A DNA stretch of 64,000 nt from Algoriphagus pacificus (GCF_017254845.1 NZ_JAFKCU010000002.1:1287053-1351052), one strand, 5' to 3'; positions 18,823-28,209 are shown, numbered from the stretch's first letter. Numbers and translations: made by a program. The notes: a model not told the origin generated them from the letters alone.

Positions 18823-18866
18823 AACAATTAACCTGTAGGAATTACCTTCAGGTTAATTGTTTTTTA
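18823..18866 (+). terminator. Intrinsic terminator ending the SusCD locus
   Basis: AACAATTAACCTG and CAGGTTAATTGTT form a perfect 13-base stem around a 13-base loop, followed by a T tract. It lies 40 bases after the Gfo/Idh/MocA stop. Confidence 0.9.
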
Positions 18867-18949
18867 GTCAAGCTTCCAACCAAATTTTTTTGAACAGAAT
18901 ATTCCAAAACGGGAGAAATACAACTTACTAGCGGATAGAAGAATACGGT

Positions 18950-19465
18950 TTATAGGAAAGAATTTTTTACCACCAAGTCGAAGAAAACGCAAAGGTTTCA
19001 AAAATAATTTTCAACAAATTCAGCTCCGTAGGAACGATAGCATGGTAAAGGCCTTTATAAACTAAAACCAAAACCTCCCGCACAGAAATACCTTTTGGAA
19101 TCGGATCCATCATCTCGGGAGGATTCCTCCTAGTTGCTTGGTAAGGGAAAACGTTTTATTGAATTGAATATTCTTTAACCGCAAAGACGCTAAAATCGCA
19201 AAAGTTTCGCAGAGAACCTTTTAACAAAAACAGCTCCGTAGGTGCTGCATATTTGTAGCCCCAGCCCCGATAGCTATCGGGGTTAACCTGGGGTTGAAAG
19301 TTTCTTTATATATTAACCTCCCGCCCAGAAACATTTTTTGGAATTGTACCCATCATCGCGGGAGGTTTCCTCCTAACTGATTGTTAGGGGAAGTGCTATT
19401 AATGGAACGAAAAATTTTTAACCGCAAATACGCAAAAGCCGCAAAGGTCTCAAAGAGATAATCAT
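18950..19465. repeat. Family B composite repeats, two and a half tandem copies
   Basis: The gene-free stretch 18867-19667 is mostly repeats. Two long copies and one short copy follow one another. Each has an ACCGCAAAGACGC...-type phrase, an AGCTCCGTAGGA phrase, and then a CCTCCCG / CGGGAGG inverted pair around GAAATACCTTTTGGAATC. The second copy carries an extra CCCGATAGCTATCGGGG palindrome. The same phrases recur at 4.5, 6.2, 20.5 and 25.6-26.2 kb. The stretch after 19465 up to the ArsR promoter shows nothing else. Confidence 0.75.
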
Positions 19466-19620
19466 TGAAACTGAATAAACCTTACTTCCTGATGTACTGG
19501 AAAAAGGAGGACTATACAGGGAAGTTTGCGAAATCGGAATCTAACAGTGGTGTAAAAAAGTTTCCCCATTTTCATAATTGTCATTTGGTCCATTCCTTTT
19601 TTTGATACAATAAATTGTGT

Positions 19621-19660
19621 AACCAAACGGTTTCATTTATATTAGTAACCGATTAGTTAC
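19621..19660. promoter_or_regulatory. Two tandem inverted repeats, likely ArsR operators
   Basis: AACCAAACGGTT (19621-19632) and GTAACCGATTAGTTAC (19645-19660) are imperfectly alike inverted repeats whose AACC starts are 26 bases apart. They end 7 bases before the ArsR-family start codon. Spacing and position fit an autoregulatory operator pair. The AT-rich stretch between them could hold the promoter. Confidence 0.55.
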
Positions 19661-19667
19661 ATATAAT

Positions 19668-19994
19668 ATGAGAAGAGACGTTTTTCAGGCAATTGCAGAC
19701 CCAGTTAGAAGAGATATTATTGAATTATTAGCAACTGAAAGTTTAAGTGTAAATGAAGTTGCAGAAAGGTTTAAGATCAGTAGACCTGCAATTTCTAAAC
19801 ATTTAAAAATTTTAAATGAATGCGGAATAATTGATTTTAACCAGGTTGGAAGAGAACGGCTATGTTTAATTCAACCACAGAAACTTATTCCTGCTTTTTT
19901 ATGGATAAATCAATACAACAAATTATGGGAGGACAAAATAGATTCCTTTGAAAATTACATCAATCAAATACAGTCAAAAAACGATAAAAAATGA
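19668..19994 (+). CDS. ArsR-family winged-helix transcriptional regulator
   Basis: The 108-residue protein is almost entirely one winged-helix domain: MRRDVFQAIADPVRRDIIELL at the start, and the recognition helix in FKISRPAISKHLKILNECGII. No metal-binding Cys pair (CxC) is visible, so it belongs to the ArsR subgroup that controls SRPBCC/AHSA1 genes rather than metal resistance. The next gene overlaps by 4 bases (ATGA), indicating translational coupling. It probably represses its own operon through the inverted repeats just upstream. Confidence 0.92.
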   Translation: MRRDVFQAIADPVRRDIIELLATESLSVNEVAERFKISRPAISKHLKILNECGIIDFNQVGRERLCLIQPQKLIPAFLWINQYNKLWEDKIDSFENYINQIQSKNDKK

Positions 19995-20440
19995 GTGATT
20001 TAGCAAACAGAACTCTAACTATAGAGAAAACATTTAATGCCCCTATTCAAGTAGTCTGGGATGCTTGGACACAATCTGAGCATATTGTGAAATGGTGGGC
20101 TCCAAGTGGAATGAACATCAAAGTAATTCAACACGAATTTAAAGTTGGTGGGAAATGGAAATATTCTATGTTAATGCCAGATGGAAATGAATTCATATCG
20201 GAAGGAACCTATAAAGAAATTGAAGAATTAAAGAAAATAATTACTTCTGCTGACTTTAAACCCATGACCGAAAATGTAGAGCTACAAACCTATTTTGAGG
20301 CAATTGGAGATAAAACTAAGTTTACATTTAGTGTTATTCACGCTACACCCGAATATTGCAAGCAGCAAGAAGAAATGGGGTTTTATAATGGCTGGGGTTC
20401 AGCTTTGAACAGATTAGAAGAGGTTTTAAAAGAATCATAA
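19991..20440 (+). CDS. SRPBCC (AHSA1-type) domain protein
   Basis: The 149-residue cytoplasmic protein has the activator-of-Hsp90-homology fold pattern: an opening strand LTIEKTFNAPIQVVWDAWT, then HIVKWWAPSGM, a middle GGKWKYSM strand and a final amphipathic helix (GFYNGWGSALNRLEEVL). SRPBCC proteins bind hydrophobic ligands in a deep cavity; the ligand here is unknown. Overlap with the ArsR gene marks a two-gene operon of a type common in Bacteroidota, in which the pair respond together to an unidentified signal. Confidence 0.9.
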   Translation: MSDLANRTLTIEKTFNAPIQVVWDAWTQSEHIVKWWAPSGMNIKVIQHEFKVGGKWKYSMLMPDGNEFISEGTYKEIEELKKIITSADFKPMTENVELQTYFEAIGDKTKFTFSVIHATPEYCKQQEEMGFYNGWGSALNRLEEVLKES

Positions 20441-20519
20441 TAAAAAAATAAGGCCAAGGGTCATATTGACCTTTTGCCTATTTCTATTATGCTTTCATTT
20501 ATTTTGTTGGGCAAGGGAA

Positions 20520-20700
20520 ATATTTATTAATCAAAACCAACTCCCCCCTCCCGATAGCTATCGAGGATAAAGGGGGTAGGCGGATTGAAATTTCAATATT
20601 TGAATTTTTAATACCAGCTTCAGAGGAGCTATAGCTTGGTAAAAGCTTATATAAACCAAAACCCTCTACCGTGGTTTGTGAAGACACAAACCACTCATTT
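20520..20700. repeat. Family B repeat and small hairpins
   Basis: The stretch 20441-20868 has no gene. It holds a CCCGATAGCTATCG palindrome, an AGCTTCAGAGGAGCTATAGC phrase and the hairpin GTGGTTTGTG / CACAAACCAC near 20670-20695. A close relative of that hairpin is present near 62315-62340. Downstream to the PadR gene I see only AT-rich sequence. Confidence 0.55.
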
Positions 20701-20868
20701 CTTGAGTAGCGAATCTACATAGCTCTATAGAAATGTGCTGAGAATTTTCGAATTCGACCAATACTGTTCCAATCCGCACATCATTTATTTTAAATATGCC
20801 TCTAAATGGCCTGAGAGGGGGATTTAAGTTTGGCATTATTATTTATACATTTAGATAAAATTATTTTT

Positions 20869-21213
20869 ATGAAGGAATTTCAATTGGGTGAGTTTGAAGA
20901 ACTAGTTCTTCTGACCATAGGAATATTAAACAATGTGGCCTATAGCATCGCTGTCAAAGATGAGATGGAGGATAGGCTAAATAGGCCAGTAAGCTTGGGC
21001 GCATTGCATACTGCCTTAAAAAGGATGGAAGGGAAGGGATATTTGAAATCATATTTCGGAGAGTCAAAAGAGGAAAGAGCAGGAAGACCCCGAAAATATT
21101 TTGAAATCACCGCAACCGGGAAAAAGGCATTACTCTTTTCAAAGGAAACCAGGGATAGTTTATGGAATGCTATTCCCGCTTCCAATTGGCAATCTAGTCT
21201 AAAGGGGATCTGA
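20869..21213 (+). CDS. PadR-family transcriptional regulator
   Basis: I chose ATG 20869 rather than a TTG 13 codons earlier, because the PadR fold begins at FQLGEFEELVLLTIGIL. The 114-residue protein is a single PadR winged helix: VSLGALHTALKRMEGKGYLKS is the recognition region and RPRKYFEITATGKKAL is the wing. It lies 3 bases before the large permease gene, so the two are cotranscribed. PadR next to a prefix-domain permease is a recurring Bacteroidota pair, and the regulator probably controls that permease. Confidence 0.92.
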   Translation: MKEFQLGEFEELVLLTIGILNNVAYSIAVKDEMEDRLNRPVSLGALHTALKRMEGKGYLKSYFGESKEERAGRPRKYFEITATGKKALLFSKETRDSLWNAIPASNWQSSLKGI

Positions 21214-21216
21214 GCG

Positions 21217-23841
21217 ATGAATACTAATGATAAAAGACCTTCTGGTTTTTTGATACAATTTTTTCGATGGTTTTGCCATGCTGATATGGTTGATTACATC
21301 GAAGGGGATCTTCGGGAGGTATATGATCGAAGGTTGAAAACATCCGGAAAGCGTAAAGCTGATTGGGGATTTTTTATCGATGTCCTACTGCTTTTTAGAC
21401 CCGGAATAATTAGCCCACGAAAACCATTTCAAAACCTAACCAACTACGCAATGCTTAAAAACTATTTTAAAATCGGCTGGAGAAACCTGTCCAGAAACAA
21501 AGAGTATTCTCTAATCAATGTCACGGGACTGGCTATGAGTATTACCTGTTGCCTTCTGATTTATGCTTTGGTAAAAATAAATTTCAGCACAGATAATTTC
21601 CATGATAGTCCCGATAGAATTTATAGAATAGTCACGGAGATGAAAAGTAATTCATCTTACCACACAAGCGGGGTGCCGACACCCTTGCCAGGTTTGATCC
21701 GGGAAAATGAATCCTTCGGAGAAGAAATAGCCCAGATTTATTTGGCCAATAATGTCCTGATTACAAATCGTGAATCTGACGGACTGCAGTTTTACAGGGA
21801 AGAAGAAGGGGTTGTATTTGTTCAGCCGGAGTTCTTCTCGATTTTCAATTTTCCATTGATCAGTGGCAGCTATAAAAGCCTGGAAGAAACCCCAAATTCA
21901 GTTTTTCTGACAAAGGAGAAAGCCCAAAAGTATTTTGGAGAAGGTGATCCTATCGGCAGATCCCTGTTGTTGGACAAAGAAATTGAATTGACTGTGGCAG
22001 GGATTTTACAGGATTTTCCACCTAATACTGATTTCCAGTCAGGTATCTACGTGTCTTATCAAAGCTTTAAATCATACATGCCCTGGTTGGCAAGTGAGAA
22101 TTTTTGGAGTGGGATTTCTGGAAATATGCAATGTTTTGTTCTTCTCAACAAAGGCTTTTCTTCCCAAGATGCGGAAAAGTCCCTGGCTTCCTATGCGGAT
22201 AAGTATCCTATCAGCCAGGATACCAAAAGCACCTATTCCCTTCAGCCTCTTTCGGATATCCATTTTAATCCAGTTTATTCAGGCTCTGCAAGTAAATCCA
22301 GTCTATGGGTTTTAATTGCCATTGGTTTTTTCCTGCTGTTTACTGCCTGCCTCAATTTCGTAAACCTGGCCACAGCAAGGGCGCTTCGCAGATCCAAGGA
22401 AGTAGGATTGAGGAAGGTAATGGGAGGTGTAAGAAGCCAGCTTTTTTGGCAATTCATTGCAGAAACAGGAATCATCGTCACTTTAAGTATCTTTTTGTCA
22501 TTGATCCTTTCCTATTCATTGATTCCTTTTGTCAATCAATGGTTTGGATGCAACTTGGATGTTACAGTCTATTACAATGTAGAGTTCTTTGGTTTTCTGG
22601 GGCTGTTGGACTTGGGGATCACTCTACTGGCAGGGTTTTATCCGGCGTTTATCATGGGAGGCTTCAGTCCGATCCAGGCTCTAAAAGGAAAATCCAGCCA
22701 CTTAAAAGTGGGGGGATTCAATATCAGGAGAAGTCTGATCATCGCCCAGTTTGTAATCTCCCAGGTCCTTGTACTGGCTCTGGTGGTGATGATGAATCAA
22801 TTAAAATATGCCACTCAGTCTGATTTGGGTTTTGACAAAGAAGCTGTAGTCATGGTGACCATTGAGAATGATTCTTTGAATTTCAAACAAGCCCTAAAAA
22901 ATGAATTTTTGAGGATTCCGGGAGTGGTGAATGTATCCTTATGTGAAAGTGCTCCGGTTTCAGGTTCGGGTTGGAGGACCAATATTGGCTTGGGACAGGG
23001 AGCAGAGGAAAGCGACTTGTTGACCATCATAAAGATGACAGATGAAAACTACCTGGAAACATTTGGTCTGGAACTGCTCGAGGGTAGAAATCTAAATCCT
23101 TCGGATACAGTAAAGGAGTTGCTTGTCAATGAAACTTTATTGAAAAATTTAGGGATAGCCGATCCTCAGGAAGCAATGGGAAGGATTGTTACTGCAAACG
23201 GAGGAAATATGGAAGGTGAAATTGTAGGGGTATTCAAGGACTTTCATGACAACTCCTTTCATACCGAAATAAGTCCAATGTTATTGACCACAGATGCAAG
23301 ATCCTATGGAAGTTTTGCTATCAAGTTAAACGTAGGGGCAGGAGTGGAACCTTTACGAGAAATTGAGGAGGTATGGAAAGACAATTTGCCGGAGCAATAT
23401 TTCGAATATTCATTTTTGGATGATTCTATTGCACGCTTCTATGAGTCAGAAACCAGAATGCTAAAAGGAATCCAGATCTTTTCTTTTATAGCAATTTTAA
23501 TAGGCTGTCTTGGATTATATGGACTGGTTTCATTTATGGTAGCCCAAAAAACCAAAGAAATTGGGATACGGAAAGTCTTGGGTGGTGGAGTCTCAAATAT
23601 CCTATGGATTTTCGGAAAGGAGTTTGGCCGATTGATTTTATTGGCTTTTCTAGTGGCATCTCCAATCGGTTGGTTTTTAATGAAAAATTGGCTGCAGGAT
23701 TTCAAATTTCAGGTAGACTTAGATTGGTGGTTGTTTATTGTCACTTTAGCCACTTCTGCGGCCATCACGGTGATATCCATAGGCTATCATGTGATCAAAG
23801 CGGCATTCCTCAATCCGGCAAACACCCTGCAGACAGAATAG
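21217..23841 (+). CDS. ABC transporter permease (FtsX/MacB type) with N-terminal prefix domain
   Basis: This 874-residue inner-membrane protein has an N-terminal cytoplasmic prefix (about residues 1-80, HADMVDYIEGDLREVYDRR) typical of permeases paired with PadR. A MacB-like periplasmic domain follows the first helix (about 92-115). A first FtsX block lies near 365-480 (LNFVNLATARALRRSKEVGLRKVMG), a second periplasmic region follows, and a last FtsX block is at about 755-870 (TKEIGIRKVLGG). No ATPase is encoded nearby, so it must borrow one or act in signalling. Such proteins move lipophilic compounds or peptides, or handle envelope stress. Substrate unknown. Confidence 0.9.
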   Translation: MNTNDKRPSGFLIQFFRWFCHADMVDYIEGDLREVYDRRLKTSGKRKADWGFFIDVLLLFRPGIISPRKPFQNLTNYAMLKNYFKIGWRNLSRNKEYSLINVTGLAMSITCCLLIYALVKINFSTDNFHDSPDRIYRIVTEMKSNSSYHTSGVPTPLPGLIRENESFGEEIAQIYLANNVLITNRESDGLQFYREEEGVVFVQPEFFSIFNFPLISGSYKSLEETPNSVFLTKEKAQKYFGEGDPIGRSLLLDKEIELTVAGILQDFPPNTDFQSGIYVSYQSFKSYMPWLASENFWSGISGNMQCFVLLNKGFSSQDAEKSLASYADKYPISQDTKSTYSLQPLSDIHFNPVYSGSASKSSLWVLIAIGFFLLFTACLNFVNLATARALRRSKEVGLRKVMGGVRSQLFWQFIAETGIIVTLSIFLSLILSYSLIPFVNQWFGCNLDVTVYYNVEFFGFLGLLDLGITLLAGFYPAFIMGGFSPIQALKGKSSHLKVGGFNIRRSLIIAQFVISQVLVLALVVMMNQLKYATQSDLGFDKEAVVMVTIENDSLNFKQALKNEFLRIPGVVNVSLCESAPVSGSGWRTNIGLGQGAEESDLLTIIKMTDENYLETFGLELLEGRNLNPSDTVKELLVNETLLKNLGIADPQEAMGRIVTANGGNMEGEIVGVFKDFHDNSFHTEISPMLLTTDARSYGSFAIKLNVGAGVEPLREIEEVWKDNLPEQYFEYSFLDDSIARFYESETRMLKGIQIFSFIAILIGCLGLYGLVSFMVAQKTKEIGIRKVLGGGVSNILWIFGKEFGRLILLAFLVASPIGWFLMKNWLQDFKFQVDLDWWLFIVTLATSAAITVISIGYHVIKAAFLNPANTLQTE

Positions 23842-23855
23842 ATTTTCCCGATACC

Positions 23856-23906
23856 ATGGCCTGTGCCGGCCCGTCAGCAGATGGGGCCTCGCAGGCCATT
23901 TTAATT
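23856..23906 (+). terminator. Probable terminator after permease gene
   Basis: ATGGCCTG and CAGGCCAT form a perfect 8-base stem around a 28-base GC-rich loop and are followed by a T-rich stretch. It lies 14 bases after the permease stop. The rest of the gap up to 24236 shows no gene. Confidence 0.55.
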
Positions 23907-24236
23907 CTTTTTGATGGAGTCAGCAACTGGGCAGGATTTCATCCAAATAGCACAAATGTATTTGGGAGCTATGCATTTTTTATCTCAATTCTACACTTTT
24001 AGAAAAATCGAGAGCCTTTCTTCAGGCAAGGACAATCCTTAAAGAACCAATTCATTGAACTGGTTTAGCTTGGGCCATGTTCTATGGCTTATACACCCCT
24101 AATTGTCAATATGCCATTTTTGAAACTCCAACCTATGACATAAGTCAGTTATTCATGAAATGCTTCTCAAGTTTTTAGGAGATTGAGGGAGGTACTTTTG
24201 CCAGTGCATACAGTGCAACACCAATACACCATTCCT

Positions 24237-24815
24237 ATGAAAAGTATCCATGTTAACTCCTTTATTATTCTATCTGTGTTACTGTTCATGGTCAGCCCTA
24301 TCTATGGTCAGCAGTCTTATAAATTGTCTGGAGCGCAAAAACTGACGGTTTCTGGCACTTCCACTATACATGATTGGCAAATGGTAGCTAATGACAATAC
24401 CAGCGGTACTGCTGAGCTGACTATAGAAAAAGGAAATCTGGTCAGCATCCAATCAATGACAATTAATCTGCCTGTTAAAAGCCTTAAAAGCGGTAAGGGT
24501 GGGATGGATAACAATGCTTAAGAAGCCCTGAAAGAAAAGAAGTATCCTTCGGTCAAATTTGTGATGTCTGAATTTATTTCAGTCACAGGAAATTCTGTAA
24601 AGGTAAAAGGAAAATTAATAGTTGCAGGGACTGAGAAGTCCATACTTCTGGAAGCCGCCTACGCTGTGAATGGGGATTCAGTCCAATTTAGGGGAGCCCA
24701 CGAAATAGCATTCACTGATTTTAAAATCGATCCGCCCACAGCAGTCTTTGGTACCATCAAGACCGGAGATATACTGACACTCGGTTTTGAGACAAGCTTT
24801 TCTCCAATCAATTAA
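24237..24815 (+). pseudogene. YceI-family protein interrupted by a nonsense codon
   Basis: The frame from ATG 24237 encodes a signal peptide (to about GQQ) and the first half of a YceI lipid-binding domain (KLSGAQKLTVSGTSTIHDW). It meets TAA at 24519-24521 and continues in the same frame with EALKEKKYPSVKF and a good YceI second half (FTDFKIDPPTAVFGTIKTGD) to the stop at 24815. Family members usually have Tyr or another residue before this EALK-like segment, so one base change to TAA explains the break. YceI proteins are periplasmic isoprenoid binders. Unless the stop is read through, the gene is dead. A truncated porin-like gene follows. Confidence 0.8.
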
Positions 24816-24826
24816 ACTACACCAAC

Positions 24827-25378
24827 ATGAAATTATTTACGCTAAACTTTATAGCCAGCTTCTTATTTGGGGCTTTGCTTACCTGCAGTACTGCTTTTGC
24901 TCAGGAAAAAACGGAACTACAATATTTCCGACAAAACAGTAAAGAGGGTTTGAATGTGTTTGAATCCCCTAAAGAAAAAGGAGGGGATTTTGACAAAGTC
25001 CGTGTCTTTGTAGGGGGAGATTTTGCCCTTCAGTTTCAGTCTATCAACCATTCCAATTCCTTGAATAATCTGGTGCAACTTGGCTCCAATTTCAATTTGC
25101 CAAGTGCAAACCTTAACATCAATACCCAACTCGCAGACGGGATGAGATTGCACCTGAGAACTTATCTCTCCTCCAAACATCATAATGAGGCATGGGTAAA
25201 AGGAGGGTATGTTCAGATTGACCGATTGGGATTCATCAAAGAAGGTTTTCTTGATGGGGTTATGGATTATACCACTCTGACATTTGGTATGGATGAGTTT
25301 AATTATGGGGATGCGCATTTCCGAAGAACAGATAATGCCCGGGCTATCTATAATCCATTTATCCCTTCAGATAAATGA
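24827..25378 (+). pseudogene. Outer-membrane porin-like protein, truncated after 183 residues
   Basis: The signal peptide (to about FAQ, residue 25) is followed by beta-strand-rich sequence with SANLNINTQLADGMRLHLRTYLSSKHHNEAWVKGGYVQ-type strands and the segment YGDAHFRRTDNARAIYNPF. From memory of the family, full proteins run to roughly 400-500 residues past this segment; here a stop comes 5 residues later and repeats follow. It starts 11 bases after the broken YceI gene, so the pair was an operon. The frame is intact as far as it goes, but the barrel would be incomplete. Function unknown. Confidence 0.65.
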
Positions 25379-25569
25379 TTCTAAAAACTTTTCCTTTCAC
25401 TATCCTTTCATCCTTTTATAGCCGAATCAAGGGATTTTCTTAAGATTTTAATAGACAGTAATGGGATATAAAAAGCTACTGGGAATTCCCCGACTTTGTA
25501 AATTCGTTGGTATAAACAAGGGAAGTCAACTGTAAAAACCAAAGTACCTGAACCGAATTCTTAGAGGAG

Positions 25570-26220
25570 GATACTTTAAAAAATAAGCTCCAGAGGAGCT
25601 ATAGCTTGGTGAAAAGCTAATTAATCTAAAATCTAAACCTCCCGCCCAGAAATATCTTTTGGAATCGAACCCACCATCATGGAGGATTCCTCCTAACTGC
25701 CGGGTAGGGGAAAACGTTTTATTGAATTGAATATTCTTTCTTGTCCTTTTGCCTTGACGCAAAAGGACCAAAAAGTCAAGACACAGCAAAGCTCCCACCG
25801 CACTTGCCGGACGCTGGCCCGCTGCTGTGTCTACCCACCGCGCCAACGCTAAAAATAATTGTGGATATTAAATAGATTGCGACGGGGGTACTATTAAGAA
25901 CCAGCTCCATAGGAGCTAAATATATATAGCCCCGGCCCTGATAACTATCGGGGTTAACCCGGGGATAAAAAATAAAACAATTTTATATCTCCCGCTCAGA
26001 AACACCTTTTGGAATCGAATCCATCATCGCGAGGGGATTCCTCCTAATTGATGAGTAGGAGAAGTGCGATTAATGGATCGAAAATTTTTTACCCGCAAAG
26101 CCGCAAAAAACGCAAAAGTTTCGCAGAGAACCTTTTAACAAAACCAGCTCCTTAGGAGCGATAGCTGGGAAGGAGCCTAATAATTGAAAATAAAAACCTA
26201 CCGCTTTGACAATTGTCTAG
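25570..26220. repeat. Cluster of family B composite repeats
   Basis: The gene-free stretch 25379-26341 is built from repeats. Copies of the AGCTCCAGAGGAGCTATAGC phrase, the CCTCCCGCCCAGAAA / GGAGGATTCCTCCTA unit and an ACCCGCAAAGCCGCAAAA phrase occur near 25583-25730, 25870-26075 and 26088-26215. Between the first two lies a different phrase, TTTTGCCTTGACGCAAAAGG, followed by a GC-rich tail (25740-25855). A minus-strand open frame across 25526-25846 is a product of these repeats, not a gene. Confidence 0.75.
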
Positions 26221-26341
26221 ACGGGGTAAAATATTTTTTTGCTATTTATTTCAAACCCTCAAATAAATTAAAAGCGAGGGACTTGGTTTAGTTCAAGGCT
26301 TGGCAAACATTTTGAACGAACTATTTGAAACTGAGAAAATA

Positions 26342-26725
26342 ATGGCCGAACAAAAATATGGAATAGATAAAATCCTGATCAGGATATTGCTGTGGTTACC
26401 ATCCGTATTAATCGTTTTGTTCTACATTCCTAATGGACTTGACAAACTAATTTACCACGACCAAACAGGGAAAATCGCAGAAAGTAGTGCTGTGATGATA
26501 ACCACTGGAATTTTTATTTTAATTGGAGTAGGCCTTTTCTTATATCACAAAACAATACTTATTGGAACATCCATGTTAGTCTTATACATGACATTTACTG
26601 TTTTAATTCATATTTATAAAGGAAAACCTGCCGAAATTGCAATTCTAATTGTTTTGGCAACCGTATTTTCCTCATTTATCAGAGAACCAAAATTATTTCA
26701 AGGGAAGGTGAAAAATGACTCCTGA
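26342..26725 (+). CDS. DoxX-like small membrane protein
   Basis: Starting from ATG 26342 (a TTG 14 codons earlier is less likely), the 127-residue protein has four hydrophobic helices (about 12-30, 47-65, 70-88, 95-112). The first loop GLDKLIYHDQTGKIAES is like DoxX family members, whose first helix ends in a gl.K motif. DoxX proteins are inner-membrane proteins linked to redox or sulfur metabolism or to surface stress. No operon partner is near: repeats lie upstream and a broken gene downstream. Family is fairly likely, function unknown. Confidence 0.65.
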   Translation: MAEQKYGIDKILIRILLWLPSVLIVLFYIPNGLDKLIYHDQTGKIAESSAVMITTGIFILIGVGLFLYHKTILIGTSMLVLYMTFTVLIHIYKGKPAEIAILIVLATVFSSFIREPKLFQGKVKNDS

Positions 26726-26839
26726 ATTTATAATTGAATTATCACTTTAAGAAGCGAATGTAAAATGACCATTTTATTGTGGTTTTTATAAATTACAAAT
26801 AAAAGTGGCACGTATTAAACCTTTTTGCAGCCAAAAGAA

Positions 26840-26953
26840 ATGAAAATGGAATTCAGACGATTAGCTGAAGTGGAGAAAAACGAAATTATTGACTTAATGA
26901 AAAATGATTTGGATAGAAAGCATATGCTTTGGAGAAGATCATTGATCCGCTGA
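26840..26953 (+). pseudogene. Short fragment resembling a GNAT acetyltransferase N-terminus
   Basis: Thirty-seven codons from ATG 26840 (MKMEFRRLAEVEKNEII, then DLMKNDLDRKHM) look like the first strand and helix of a GNAT N-acetyltransferase, and then the frame stops at TGA. No continuation was found in the other frames downstream. The rest of 26726-27082 is AT-rich without a recognisable feature. The resemblance is from memory and weak. Confidence 0.3.
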
Positions 26954-27082
26954 AACTATTCTAGAAGTTTTCCCTGAACTTTTAGAAGGTCTTTTTAGTA
27001 CACCTGTTGATTTTCCTTTGAAAATTCAATGCATTGATAAATAGATAGCTTCTGTTTATTTTGGACAAACATTTTGTAGGCT

Positions 27083-27700
27083 ATGACCCGAAAAAAAGTA
27101 TTTATTTTAAAGAAATGGATGAAAGATCCACAGAATATTATTGCCTTAGGAGTAACTCTGATAAGTGTCTGTGCATTGTTTGTTTCCATAGCCCAAACCA
27201 AGGTTATGATTCGTCAGGGAAATTTGATGGAAGTTCAGGCAAAATCTTCTGTAAGGCCGATTTTAAGGTTGACCGGGACTAGGAATTTCGATCCACAAAC
27301 GGGTTTATTAAAAGAGTTCTTTATTACGATAAGCAATAGTGGTGTAGGTCCGGCCATGATCGATGATGTGCAGATTTCATATAATGGAATTCCTTTGGAA
27401 AACTGGACAGACCTTTTCTATAAATTGGAAATTCCTGACACAATACCAACTTTTGTAGATCGGAAGCAATTAAATCATTCCATAATTCAAGCTGGCGAAT
27501 CTTATAGGTTTTTAGACCTTTCACAAAATCAGGCTTTGGCTCAAATCAGTTTCGAAAAGATCAGTTCTTTGGATTTTAAATTACTTTATAGCTCGATTTA
27601 TTCTGATCAGTTTGAATTGAAAAATTCAGAAGATGGGTGGAAAAATGAAGCTGTAAAGGATGGAAATTATCAAAAATACGAGGTGAGCTTTGATAATTAA
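27083..27700 (+). CDS. Single-helix membrane protein, unknown function
   Basis: The 205-residue protein has a basic N-terminus (MTRKKVFILKKWMKD), one membrane helix at about residues 17-37 and a soluble domain of about 160 residues. The pattern FFITISNSGVGPAMIDDVQISYNG resembles an immunoglobulin-like or CARDB-like strand pair seen in many single-helix Bacteroidota proteins. I know no named family. Upstream is the broken GNAT fragment; downstream are repeats. It is AT-rich like its flanks. Its length and clean frame make it a likely real gene, but function is open. Confidence 0.65.
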   Translation: MTRKKVFILKKWMKDPQNIIALGVTLISVCALFVSIAQTKVMIRQGNLMEVQAKSSVRPILRLTGTRNFDPQTGLLKEFFITISNSGVGPAMIDDVQISYNGIPLENWTDLFYKLEIPDTIPTFVDRKQLNHSIIQAGESYRFLDLSQNQALAQISFEKISSLDFKLLYSSIYSDQFELKNSEDGWKNEAVKDGNYQKYEVSFDN

Positions 27701-27789
27701 TTGGATTTTTTAAGTGAAAAAGATCAGCCTTTTCCCACCCTTGAAGAACATGATGACTTCGGATCTGTTATAAGCGGTCTTAGCTTTAA

Positions 27790-28085
27790 TTGCCTATTTC
27801 ATCCTCACCCTAACTCCCGACAACATAGTGGATCAGGAGGCGAGGGTAAAGGTCTAAAAATACCCTGTACTGGGAAAAGAAAAGTGTCAGTTCTAATGCA
27901 CAGTGCGATATCGGGATATGGAATTAGCCCGTCAACCCAATTACTCCCGACTACTGTACGGGATTGGTAAGGGTATATGGGTAGGACCGAACGTTAATAA
28001 ACAGTCCTGTGGACTGTTTTAGAGAGGGGCCAGTTTGTAGGGCAGGCAAATCCCGCCCAGTCAAAATGACAATTTGACTACAACT
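27790..28085. repeat. Dispersed repeat block (family C)
   Basis: The gene-free stretch 27701-28209 carries phrases seen again at 32.8-35.3 kb: CCTCACCCTAACTCCCGAC, a CCCTGTACTGGG palindrome, ACTCCCGACTACTGTACGGGA, and CCCGCCCAGTCAAAATGACAATTTGACTAC. An open frame at 27701-27970 arises from these repeats and is not a gene. Confidence 0.55.
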
Positions 28086-28209
28086 TAGCGGGGAATCGAA
28101 TTTCACGTGTCAAATGATTTTTTTTTAGTTCTCCAGCCAGTTTTATTTAAAACTAAAAATGCATTTATTGCCTTGAGTTTTTTTTGTTTACAAGCAGCGA
28201 ATCCAAAAA

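Noticed and set aside
25526-25846. A 106-codon minus-strand open frame
   Set aside because: It lies wholly in family B and related repeats, has no domain pattern, and its residues mirror the repeat phrases.
27701-27970. An 89-codon frame after the 27083-27700 gene
   Set aside because: Made of family C repeat phrases without a start codon context.
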